Shown: positions 8,382 to 14,961 of the stretch, in pieces
Layout: every line of letters starts with the position of its first letter
How positions within the stretch are numbered: position 1 is the first letter of the stretch
Source: Pseudomonas fluorescens
GTDB lineage: Bacteria; Pseudomonadota; Gammaproteobacteria; Pseudomonadales; Pseudomonadaceae
DNA: 64,000 nucleotides
Assembly (NCBI RefSeq): GCF_902498065.1
Contig: NZ_CABVIR010000010.1
Coordinates: forward strand, 124,001-188,000
Direction: 5' to 3'
The notes under the pieces: model-generated
Seen by the model: only the letters and a program-made list of their open reading frames with translations
Told to the model about the DNA's origin: nothing
The model's database searches: none
Made by a program: the position numbers and the translations under genes

Positions 8382-8469
8382 TGCGCCATGATTTCGCTAT
8401 ATGGCGCAGTACCTCAGGAATATACTCAGGCATGGGACTTGCCAAAACTTGATTTGTGAGTCAAGTTTT
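8382..8469. promoter_or_regulatory. Two inverted repeats between tetR and the moaA-like gene
   Basis: TGCGCCAT (8382-8389) and ATGGCGCA (8401-8408) form a perfect 8-bp palindrome with an 11-bp centre. AAAACTTGA (8444-8452) and TCAAGTTTT (8461-8469) form a second perfect 9-bp one. They could be regulator sites or an mRNA hairpin before the radical SAM gene. The second is not an Anr/FNR box because the half-site spacing is 2 bp too long. Confidence 0.4.
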
Positions 8470-8501
8470 ACGTCGTCCGATTTCCTTGTGCCGGAGTGAC
8501 C

Positions 8502-9470
8502 ATGATCGTTGACCGTCAAGGCAGGCGTTTCCGCAATCTGCGAATCAGCCTGACCTCCGCCTGCAATTACGCGTGTACCTACTGCGTGCCCAACGGCAAG
8601 CGGCTGGTCGCTGCGCAGGATGAACTGTCGGCCGAAGCCATGGCTCGCGGTGTTGCCTATCTGATCGAAGCGGCGGGGATCGAGCGACTGCGCATCACCG
8701 GCGGCGAGCCGCTGGTCAGCCCCAAACTCGAAGCCTTCATGACCGCCGTCGGGCAGATGGGCCTGCAAGACATCAGCCTGACCACCAATGGTCAATTGCT
8801 CGCGAAAAAACTGCCCCTGCTGGTTGATGCCGGCATTCGTCGCATTAACGTTTCCCTCGATACCCTGGATGCCGGCGCATTCCGCAGCATTGCTCGCGGC
8901 GGCGATCTGGCGACTGTGCTCGATGGCATGGACCAGGCCAGTGCCGCCGGCATGAAGATCAAGGTCAACATGGTGCCGTTGCGCGGGCAGAACCTCGATC
9001 AGGTAATGCCGCTGCTTGATTACTGTCTGGAGCGCGGTTACGAGTTGCGCTTCATCGAGCTGATGCGCATGGGGCACCTGGCCAGTGACAACAACGCTTT
9101 TCTGCAACAGTTCGTCAGCCTTCAGCAGTTGCTGAGCCTGATCGGAGATCGCTATGAGTACCTCCAGGCCGATGCGCCGGTTGACGCGACGGCGGTGCGC
9201 TACGAAATTCCAGGTCAGGGCTATTTTGGTGTAATCGCCAACGAAAGCGTTCCGTTCTGCCGAACCTGCTCGCGGCTGCGCCTGTCTTCAACCGGGTGGC
9301 TGCATGGCTGCCTGTCGTCGAGCAACCGCCACTATGTCGGCGACCTGCTGGACAAGCCGCGCCATCAGGCTTTGCCGGCTTTGCAGCGACTCTTGGTGAA
9401 AGCCTTGGGTGACAAGCAGGAAGTGGCGTTTTCCGGTGGCGCGACAGTCATGAAGATTATTGGCGGCTGA
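8502..9470 (+). CDS. MoaA-like radical SAM protein (GTP 3',8-cyclase paralogue)
   Basis: The 322-residue protein carries both MoaA iron-sulfur sites: the N-terminal radical SAM motif CNYACTYCVP and the C-terminal FCRTCSRLRLSSTGWLHGCL cluster motif. It also has the essential double-glycine C-terminus (IIGG) and the ITGGEPL motif. True MoaA makes the first intermediate of molybdenum cofactor from GTP. The start at ATG 8502 has GGAG five bases upstream; a GTG at 8496 overlaps that site. No moaC, moaB, moeA or molybdoenzyme gene lies nearby, so this is a stand-alone copy. It may be a second MoaA or a MoaA-derived enzyme with another substrate. Confidence 0.82.
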   Translation: MIVDRQGRRFRNLRISLTSACNYACTYCVPNGKRLVAAQDELSAEAMARGVAYLIEAAGIERLRITGGEPLVSPKLEAFMTAVGQMGLQDISLTTNGQLLAKKLPLLVDAGIRRINVSLDTLDAGAFRSIARGGDLATVLDGMDQASAAGMKIKVNMVPLRGQNLDQVMPLLDYCLERGYELRFIELMRMGHLASDNNAFLQQFVSLQQLLSLIGDRYEYLQADAPVDATAVRYEIPGQGYFGVIANESVPFCRTCSRLRLSSTGWLHGCLSSSNRHYVGDLLDKPRHQALPALQRLLVKALGDKQEVAFSGGATVMKIIGG

Positions 9471-9479
9471 TCGGGCCTC

Positions 9480-9544
9480 ATCGCGGGCAAGCCACGCTCC
9501 CACAGGCTTGCACAATACAGGTGGGAGCGTGGCTTGCCCGCGAT
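9480..9544. repeat. REP palindrome pair
   Basis: Two inverted copies of a Pseudomonas REP unit (atcgcgggcaagccacgctcccaca and its complement) flank a 16-bp spacer, between the moaA-like gene and the DUF4823 gene. Confidence 0.9.
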
Positions 9545-9638
9545 TGCTATCTATCGGGCGACGCTGTCTTGAGCTGGCGCGGAAGCTGCATCCAATGGCC
9601 ATTCGCCGGTTTTCCGTCACCGGCCTCTGGAGGGTAGG

Positions 9639-10247
9639 ATGCGTAGCCTGGTTTTGCTGCTGGCCGTTTTGGCGCTTGGTGGCTGCATGAATGTGAGCGA
9701 TCTGGCTGAAGGGACTCGCTACCACTTGAGCGACGCGGGTCTGCTCGACCACAGCGACAGCCGCCGCGTGAACAACCTGCGCATTCAGCCGGACTCGTTC
9801 GTCTACATCGCTCAGGGTGCCTTTGTGCCGCCGGGTAGTGCGGTCTATCCGCGACCTAACGTGATCGCCGAAGTCGCTTTCGACGGCTTTATCGAATACT
9901 TCCCGATGGTCCGTCGCGCGCGCGCGCCGGCAGGTCTCGACCAGGCCATGGGCGAAGCCCGTGCGGCCGGTGCGCATTACCTGCTCTACACCCGTTTCGC
10001 CAAGTCTGATGACCGTATTGGCAACTCGGACGAATGGCTCGATCAGGAAGCCGTGGATCGTCTCGGTATCGACTCCGGCGTAATTCAGATCATGTTGATC
10101 GAGACCAGCACCCAGTATTTGATTGATACTGCGCGTATCAAGAGTCGTGGCGGTTTACTGACGTTCCACGACAAAAAGCCAGAAGACCTGATGGGCCCGC
10201 CACTGCGGCAATACGCGCGCAGCCTGCTGGGGCTCAGCGACCAGTAA
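9639..10247 (+). CDS. DUF4823-type lipoprotein
   Basis: The 202-residue protein begins with a lipoprotein signal peptide (RSLVLLLAVLALGGC, Cys16 in the lipobox), so it is predicted to be anchored in the envelope. The rest has a mixed alpha/beta pattern (VAFDGFIEYFPMV, ARAAGAHYLLYTRFAKSDDR, IQIMLIETSTQYLIDTA) that I recognise from DUF4823-like proteins of unknown function. GGAGGG lies 8 bp before ATG 9639. A DUF1285 gene follows at 16 bp, probably in the same operon. Confidence 0.75.
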   Translation: MRSLVLLLAVLALGGCMNVSDLAEGTRYHLSDAGLLDHSDSRRVNNLRIQPDSFVYIAQGAFVPPGSAVYPRPNVIAEVAFDGFIEYFPMVRRARAPAGLDQAMGEARAAGAHYLLYTRFAKSDDRIGNSDEWLDQEAVDRLGIDSGVIQIMLIETSTQYLIDTARIKSRGGLLTFHDKKPEDLMGPPLRQYARSLLGLSDQ

Positions 10248-10263
10248 TTCCAAGGAGAACGCC

Positions 10264-10824
10264 ATGAGCGGCCCGCAAAAAGCCAACGACCTGTTGGGGC
10301 AAATCCCCAAGACCCAAGGCTTGCCACCGGTCCATTTGTGGAACCCCGACTTCTGCGGCGACATCGACATGCGCATCGCCCGTGACGGCACCTGGTATTA
10401 CCTGGGCACGCCGATCGGGCGCAAGCCAATGGTCAAACTGTTCTCCACCATCATTCGCCGCGACGGCGATGATTATTTCCTCATTACCCCGGTCGAGAAA
10501 GTCGGCATCAAGGTCGACGATGCACCGTTCGTGGCGATTGCCCTCGACGTGGAAGGCGAGGGTGAAGCCCAAGTCCTGCGTTTCACCACCAACGTCGATG
10601 AAACCGCCGAGGCGGGTGCCGAACATGCGATTCGCGTGGTGATTGATCCGGTGACACAAGAGCCTGCGCCGTATGTGCATGTGCGCACCAATCTCGAAGC
10701 GTTGATTCATCGCAATGTGTTTTACCAATTGGTGGAGCTGGCGGTGACTCGTGAGATCGATGGGCAACGCTGGCTCGGTGTGTGGAGCGGCGGCATTTTC
10801 TTCCCCATCGGCCTCGAGCCGTAA
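10264..10824 (+). CDS. DUF1285 domain protein
   Basis: This 186-residue cytoplasmic protein has the conserved start (PPVHLWNPDFCGDIDMRIARDGTWYYLGTPIGRKPMVKLFS) of DUF1285 proteins, whose role is unknown. The segment 'DGTWYYLGTPIGRKPMVKLF' and the C-terminal 'VWSGGIFFPIGL' are the family's best conserved parts. AAGGAG lies 7 bp before the ATG. In P. aeruginosa I recall this gene next to etfQO; here about 21.7 kb of sugar genes come between them. Confidence 0.85.
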   Translation: MSGPQKANDLLGQIPKTQGLPPVHLWNPDFCGDIDMRIARDGTWYYLGTPIGRKPMVKLFSTIIRRDGDDYFLITPVEKVGIKVDDAPFVAIALDVEGEGEAQVLRFTTNVDETAEAGAEHAIRVVIDPVTQEPAPYVHVRTNLEALIHRNVFYQLVELAVTREIDGQRWLGVWSGGIFFPIGLEP

Positions 10825-10832
10825 CCCATAAC

Positions 10833-10931
10833 CCTGTGGGAGCGAGACCGGCTTGCCGGCGATGGCGGTGTATCAGTCAACGAAGATATCGACTGTTATT
10901 GCCCCATCGCGAGCAGGCTCGCTCCCACACT
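10833..10931. repeat. REP palindrome pair
   Basis: One degenerate REP unit (ctgtgggagcgagaccggct...) at 10833-10866 and an inverted canonical unit (catcgcgagcaggctcgctc...) at 10904-10929. They mark the left edge of the accessory sugar island. Confidence 0.85.
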
Positions 10932-10960
10932 GGGATTGTGAATTCTTCCGAAAAATCAAA

Positions 10961-10989
10961 TTGACACCCAATCGTATGATGATTAGCGT
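10961..10989 (+). promoter_or_regulatory. Promoter with operator of the FadR-type regulator gene
   Basis: A consensus -35 TTGACA (10961-10966) is followed after 17 bp by TAGCGT. The spacer contains CCAATC and the near-palindrome ATCGTATGAT (10971-10980). The same arrangement recurs in front of the araF-like gene at 13806-13833, so this is probably the regulator's own operator. Confidence 0.55.
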
Positions 10990-11037
10990 AAGCAACCATC
11001 GCGAACGGCGTTGTGCCGTCCCAGCATTGAGGTGCCC

Positions 11038-11754
11038 ATGTCCAGCAGTTTTCACGCATCGACGGTCGATTGGCTGGGTTGCTGGATTGCGGCGGGCCAG
11101 GTAAAACCCGGCGAAACCCTCAAGGTCGAAGCCGATCTGGGCGAGCAACTCGGCGTCAGTCGCACGGTCATACGCGAAGCCATCAAAACCCTGGTCGCCA
11201 AAGGCATGCTCGAAGTCGGGCCCAAGGTGGGCACGCGGGTGTTGCCGGTGCGGCGCTGGAACCTCTTCGATCCGCAAGTCGTCGGCTGGCTGTCGCGCAG
11301 CGGCTTGCCGGAAAACTTCGTCGACGATCTGCTCGACCTGCGCCGCACCATCGAGCCGATGGCCGTGCGCTGGGCCTGCGAGCGGGCGAGTGGCGAGCAG
11401 GTGCAAGCGGTGCTTCAGGCCTACAATGCGCTGGAACGGGCGGTGGACAGCGGGATCGATTACAACCGCGCCGACCAGTTCTTCCACGAGTGCATCCTCG
11501 CGGCCAGCCACAATCAGTTCATCGAACAAATGGTCCCGGCCCTCGGCGCACTCCTGGCCGTCTCTTTTGAGGTTTCCGCCGCCGATCCGGACGAATTGCG
11601 CCGTACGCTACCGATTCACAAAGACATGGCCGACGCCATCGCCGCTCGCGATGCAGCACGCGGTGTATGGGCCTGCATGACGCTGATCGACAACGCTGAC
11701 CTGGCCATCAAACGTTTCTACCCCAAAGTCATGGCCGACAAAAAAGCCGGCTAA
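11038..11754 (+). CDS. FadR-subfamily GntR regulator (DgoR-like)
   Basis: The 238-residue protein has an N-terminal winged helix (GETLKVEADLGEQLGVSRTVIREAIKTLVAKGMLEV, about residues 23-58) and an FCD ligand domain with metal ligands in the usual positions (DxxxH-type FFHECI, H in LPIHKDM). ATG 11038 is chosen because GAGG lies six bases upstream; a GTG at 11011 is open but lacks a site. Regulators of this group control galactonate, glucuronate or lactate genes. It heads a cluster with a lactonase, a sugar dehydrogenase and a sugar importer, and a shared operator suggests it represses itself and the importer. The inducer is probably a sugar acid (inference). Confidence 0.85.
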   Translation: MSSSFHASTVDWLGCWIAAGQVKPGETLKVEADLGEQLGVSRTVIREAIKTLVAKGMLEVGPKVGTRVLPVRRWNLFDPQVVGWLSRSGLPENFVDDLLDLRRTIEPMAVRWACERASGEQVQAVLQAYNALERAVDSGIDYNRADQFFHECILAASHNQFIEQMVPALGALLAVSFEVSAADPDELRRTLPIHKDMADAIAARDAARGVWACMTLIDNADLAIKRFYPKVMADKKAG

Positions 11755-11768
11755 AAACACAGGCCCCT

Positions 11769-11859
11769 TGTGGGCGCGAACTTGCTCGTGATGAGGCCGG
11801 CACATTCAATACTGATTTCGCCTGACCCACCGCTTTCGCGGGCAGGCTCGCTCCCACAT
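11769..11859. repeat. Degenerate REP pair
   Basis: A worn REP unit at 11769-11793 (gtgggcgcgaacttgctcgtgat) and a better inverted unit at 11833-11859 (tttcgcgggcaggctcgctccc). They lie between the regulator and the lactonase gene. Confidence 0.7.
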
Positions 11860-11883
11860 AAAAGCAAAAAGAAAGGAGGTTTC

Positions 11884-12759
11884 ATGGCGTGGCATGCGGT
11901 TACCGGACACCGTGCGCAACTGGGCGAAGGCCCGTTCTGGGATGTGCCGACGCAGGCGCTCTATTGGGTGGATATCGCCGGCAAACAAGCGCTGCGGCTG
12001 ATCGGCGCCAACGTGCAGATCTGGCAGATGCCGGAGCACGTGTCGGCCTTCATCCCCTGCGAAAGCGGCGATGCGCTGGTGACGTTGAGCAGTGGCGTGT
12101 ATCGGCTCGATCTGGATTCACCAGGCCTCGCGCCACGACTGACCTTGCTCTGTGTCGCCGATCCGCAGCCCGGCAATCGCGGCAACGAAGCCCGTTGCGA
12201 TGCCCACGGCCGGCTCTGGCTCGGCACCATGCAGAACAACATCGGCGAAAACGGCGAAGACCTGCCTGTTGTGCAGCGTTCTGGCGGCCTGTTTCGAATC
12301 GACCGCGATGCCCGGGTGACGCCGCTGCTTCGTGGCTTGGGCATTCCCAACACGTTGCTGTGGAGTGACGACGCCACCACGCTGTACTTCGCTGACAGCC
12401 TCGATGGCACGCTCTACGAGTATTTCATTCGCACCGACGGCGGCCTCGAGCCCGCGCAAGTCTGGTTTGGCCCGCATGAACGTGGCGGCCCGGATGGCTC
12501 GGCGATGGATGCCGAGGGTTACCTCTGGAATGCACGTTGGGACGGCAGTTGCCTGCTCAGGTTGACGCCGGACGGTCATGTCGATCGCGTAATCGAATTG
12601 CCGGTCAGCCGTCCTACCAGTTGCGTGTTCGGTGGCGCCGACCTGAAAACCCTGTACATCACCAGCGCTGCCAGCCCGCGTAACCATCCGCTGGACGGCG
12701 CGGTGTTGGCTGTTCAGGTCGATGTACCCGGAAAACCCTGTACCAGATTTGCTGGATAA
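11884..12759 (+). CDS. SMP-30/gluconolactonase-family sugar lactonase
   Basis: This 291-residue protein is a six-bladed beta-propeller lactonase of the SMP-30 family, which opens aldonolactones to aldonic acids. Family signatures are the early LGEGPFWDVPTQALYWVDI segment (metal-binding Glu), NEARCDAHGRLWLGTM, GLGIPNTLLWSDD (Asn ligand) and GGPDGSAMDAEGYLWNARWDGS (Asp ligand). ATG 11884 has a strong AAAGGAGG site; an upstream open frame from 11770 runs through a REP element and is not the start. With the SDR dehydrogenase next door it should supply D-galactonate, or a related aldonate, to the dgo genes. The exact substrate is inferred from context. Confidence 0.87.
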   Translation: MAWHAVTGHRAQLGEGPFWDVPTQALYWVDIAGKQALRLIGANVQIWQMPEHVSAFIPCESGDALVTLSSGVYRLDLDSPGLAPRLTLLCVADPQPGNRGNEARCDAHGRLWLGTMQNNIGENGEDLPVVQRSGGLFRIDRDARVTPLLRGLGIPNTLLWSDDATTLYFADSLDGTLYEYFIRTDGGLEPAQVWFGPHERGGPDGSAMDAEGYLWNARWDGSCLLRLTPDGHVDRVIELPVSRPTSCVFGGADLKTLYITSAASPRNHPLDGAVLAVQVDVPGKPCTRFAG

Positions 12760-12776
12760 ATCCCAAAATATGGGAT
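12760..12776. promoter_or_regulatory. 17-bp palindromic operator, copy 1
   Basis: ATCCCA-AAATA-TGGGAT is a perfect six-base inverted repeat ending 13 bp before the -35 box. An identical 17-mer lies in front of dgoK (24952-24968) at the same distance from its promoter. Centre is near -58, a position where IclR or similar regulators often act as activators. Confidence 0.7.
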
Positions 12777-12789
12777 GTAAAATTATATA

Positions 12790-12819
12790 TTGAGATTATT
12801 TGGCGGTCGGGTTTATAGT
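12790..12819 (+). promoter_or_regulatory. Promoter of the SDR dehydrogenase transcript
   Basis: TTGAGA (12790-12795), an 18-bp spacer and TATAGT (12814-12819). Boxes, spacer length and the ATATATTGAGATT context are the same as in the dgoK promoter. Confidence 0.65.
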
Positions 12820-12872
12820 CGGCTCCATCAGTTACACGCACTCACACTTAAAAAAACAAAACAGGTGAAGTG

Positions 12873-12953
12873 ATGCAGCGATTTTCCAGAACTTTTTTCG
12901 GCCGGACATCGACAGATGCCCGGTTTTTGTCGTGCCTGGAAAAGGGAGCTTGA
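12873..12953 (+). CDS. Possible 26-residue leader peptide before the SDR gene
   Basis: A short frame starts at ATG 12873 behind AGGTGAAG, the same start context (aaacaggtgaagYgatgc) that serves dgoK, and stops 3 bp before the SDR start. The peptide begins MQRFSRTFFGR and ends LEKGA. A terminator-like hairpin lies inside it. It may be a translated leader that controls the SDR gene, or a relic of a copied promoter and start region. No family is recognised. Confidence 0.4.
   Translation: MQRFSRTFFGRTSTDARFLSCLEKGA
12902..12928 (+). terminator. Attenuator-like hairpin inside the leader frame
   Basis: CCGGACATC (12902-12910) pairs with GATGCCCGG (12915-12923) around GACA with one mismatch, and TTTTTG follows. 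It has the form of a weak intrinsic terminator 29 bp before the SDR start. Confidence 0.45.
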
Positions 12954-12956
12954 TGC

Positions 12957-13775
12957 ATGGCTGAACGACTCTCCTTGCCGGCGCTGGCCGAACCGCCCAA
13001 GGGCAAGCGCCTGAAAGATAAGGTTGTGATGCTGACCGGCGCCGCCCAAGGCATCGGCGAGGCGATCGTCGCTGCCTTCGCCCATCAACAGGCCAAATTG
13101 ATCATCAGTGATATCCAGACCGAGAAAGTCGAAAAAGTCGCGGCGCGGTGGCGTGATCAAGGCTTCAACGTTCATGCGATCACGGCTGACGTGTCCCGGC
13201 AGCAGGATCTTGACGCTATGGCCAATCTGGCGATGGAACGTCACGGTCGCATCGACGTGCTGGTCAACTGCGCCGGCGTCAACGTGTTCCGCGATCCGCT
13301 GGAAATGACTGAAGAAGACTGGCGCCGCTGCTTCGCCATCGACCTGGACGGCGCCTGGTTCGGTTGCAAAGCGGTGTTGCCGCAGATGATCGAGCAGGGC
13401 ATCGGCAGCATCATCAACATTGCCTCGACCCATTCCACGCACATCATTCCCGGCTGCTTCCCGTACCCGGTGGCCAAGCACGGTTTGCTCGGACTGACCC
13501 GCGCGCTCGGCATCGAATACGCGCCGAAGGGCATTCGCGTCAACGCCATTGCGCCGGGCTACATCGAAACCCAGCTCAACGTCGATTACTGGAACGGTTT
13601 TGCCGACCCCCACGCTGAACGCCAGCGGGCTTTCGACCTGCATCCGCCGCGCCGCATTGGCCAGCCGATTGAAGTGGCGATGACAGCGGTTTTCCTCGCC
13701 AGCGACGAAGCGCCCTTTATCAACGCATCGTGCATCACCATCGATGGTGGTCGCTCGGTGATGTATCACGACTAG
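12957..13775 (+). CDS. SDR-family sugar dehydrogenase (likely D-galactose/L-arabinose type)
   Basis: This 272-residue classical short-chain dehydrogenase has a 20-residue N-terminal extension, the TGAAQGIGEA cofactor loop, Asp in ISDIQ (NAD preference), NCAG, the catalytic Ser (NIASTHST) and YPVAK. Residues IDGGRSVMYHD end the protein. Family members of this type oxidise aldoses at C1 to lactones. Its neighbours are a lactonase, an arabinose/galactose importer and, under the same promoter type, dgo genes, which supports D-galactose 1-dehydrogenase (De Ley-Doudoroff route). L-arabinose or D-fucose remain possible; no arabonate dehydratase is present here. GGGAG lies before the ATG. Confidence 0.83.
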   Translation: MAERLSLPALAEPPKGKRLKDKVVMLTGAAQGIGEAIVAAFAHQQAKLIISDIQTEKVEKVAARWRDQGFNVHAITADVSRQQDLDAMANLAMERHGRIDVLVNCAGVNVFRDPLEMTEEDWRRCFAIDLDGAWFGCKAVLPQMIEQGIGSIINIASTHSTHIIPGCFPYPVAKHGLLGLTRALGIEYAPKGIRVNAIAPGYIETQLNVDYWNGFADPHAERQRAFDLHPPRRIGQPIEVAMTAVFLASDEAPFINASCITIDGGRSVMYHD

Positions 13776-13805
13776 GCAAAACGCATTTCAGGCGCGGAAT
13801 TCCGC

Positions 13806-13833
13806 TTGAAATCCAATCATCATATGATATGAC
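13806..13833 (+). promoter_or_regulatory. Promoter with operator of the araFGH-like operon
   Basis: TTGAAA (13806-13811) and TATGAC (13828-13833) with a 16-bp spacer. The spacer carries CCAATC and the perfect palindrome ATCATATGAT (13819-13828), the same order as before the FadR-type regulator gene. A protein bound here would block the promoter. Confidence 0.55.
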
Positions 13834-13890
13834 TATTTGCTGCACCGGCTTTCAAATTAACGCTCAAAAAAAATAACAAGGAGTCAGCTT

Positions 13891-14895
13891 ATGAATCGTC
13901 GTCGTGGGATCCGTTCCCTGTGCTGTGCCGCTTTGGCGGTCACCGCGGTCAGCCTGAGCAGTACGTTGCTGGCGGCCGAGGAAGTGAAGATCGGTTTTCT
14001 GGTCAAACAGGCGGAAGAGCCCTGGTTCCAGACCGAATGGGCCTTCGCCGAAAAGGCCGGCAAAGATAAAGGCTTCACGGTGATCAAAATCGCCGTGCCG
14101 GACGGCGAGAAAACCCTGTCCGCGATCGACAGCCTGGCGGCCAACGGCGCCAAGGGCTTCGTGATTTGCCCGCCGGACGTGTCCCTCGGCCCGGCGATCA
14201 TGGCCAAAGCCAAACTCAATGGTTTGAAAGTGATTGCCGTGGATGACCGCTTCGTCGATGCCAGCGGCAAGTTCATGGAAGACGTTCCGTACCTCGGCAT
14301 GGCGGCGTTCGAAGTCGGCCAGAAGCAGGGCGCGGCGATGGCCACGGAAGCGAAAAAACGCGGCTGGGACTGGAAAGACACCTACGCGGTCATCAACACC
14401 TACAACGAACTCGACACCGGCAAAAAGCGCACCGACGGTTCGGTCAAAGCGCTGGAAGACGCCGGTATGCCGAAAGACCACATCCTGTTCTCGGCCCTTA
14501 AAACCCTCGACGTGCCGGGCAGCATGGACGCCACCAACTCGGCGCTGGTGAAACTGCCGAGCGCGGCGAAAAACCTGATCATCGGCGGCATGAACGACAA
14601 CACCGTGCTGGGCGGCGTGCGCGCCACCGAGAGCGCCGGGTTTGCCGCAGCCAACGTGATCGGCATCGGCATCAACGGCACCGACGCCATCGGCGAACTG
14701 AAAAAACCCAACAGCGGTTTCTTCGGCTCGATGCTGCCGAGCCCGCACATCGAAGGCTACAACACCGCGAGCATGATGTTCGAGTGGGTCACCACCGGCA
14801 AAGAACCACCGAAATACACGGCGATGGACGACGTGACCCTGATCACGCGCGAGAACTTCAAGCAGGAACTGGAAAAGATCGGCCTCTGGAACTGA
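13891..14895 (+). CDS. araF: Periplasmic sugar-binding protein, AraF type
   Basis: The 334-residue protein has a cleavable signal peptide (about residues 1-29, ending LLAAEE) and a periplasmic-binding-protein fold of the L-arabinose group: KIGFLVKQAEEPWFQTEW at the mature start, ICPPDVSLGPAI, VIAVDDRFVD, NTYNELDTGKKRTDG and GGMNDNTVLGGVRA. It delivers the sugar to AraG/AraH. L-arabinose-binding proteins also bind D-galactose and D-fucose, which fits the galactonate genes nearby. AAGGAG lies 7 bp upstream of the ATG. A stable hairpin follows the gene, which may keep its message level above that of araGH. Confidence 0.9.
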   Translation: MNRRRGIRSLCCAALAVTAVSLSSTLLAAEEVKIGFLVKQAEEPWFQTEWAFAEKAGKDKGFTVIKIAVPDGEKTLSAIDSLAANGAKGFVICPPDVSLGPAIMAKAKLNGLKVIAVDDRFVDASGKFMEDVPYLGMAAFEVGQKQGAAMATEAKKRGWDWKDTYAVINTYNELDTGKKRTDGSVKALEDAGMPKDHILFSALKTLDVPGSMDATNSALVKLPSAAKNLIIGGMNDNTVLGGVRATESAGFAAANVIGIGINGTDAIGELKKPNSGFFGSMLPSPHIEGYNTASMMFEWVTTGKEPPKYTAMDDVTLITRENFKQELEKIGLWN

Positions 14896-14913
14896 GGCGC
14901 GGTTGATTTCATT

Positions 14914-14937
14914 GGCAGCCCTGGCGACAGGGCTGCC
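14914..14937 (+). other. Intercistronic hairpin between araF and araG
   Basis: GGCAGCCCTG and CAGGGCTGCC form a perfect 10-bp stem with a GCGA loop. No T run follows, so it is more likely a 3'-end stabiliser or partial terminator that favours the binding-protein message than a full stop. Confidence 0.65.
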
Positions 14938-14961
14938 TGATCTGTGTGATGAGGTGGTTTT

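Noticed and set aside
8447..8466. Possible Anr/FNR box (TTGAT...GTCAA) before the moaA-like gene
   Set aside because: The half-site spacing is six bases, where Anr needs four, and the second half lacks the ATCAA form.
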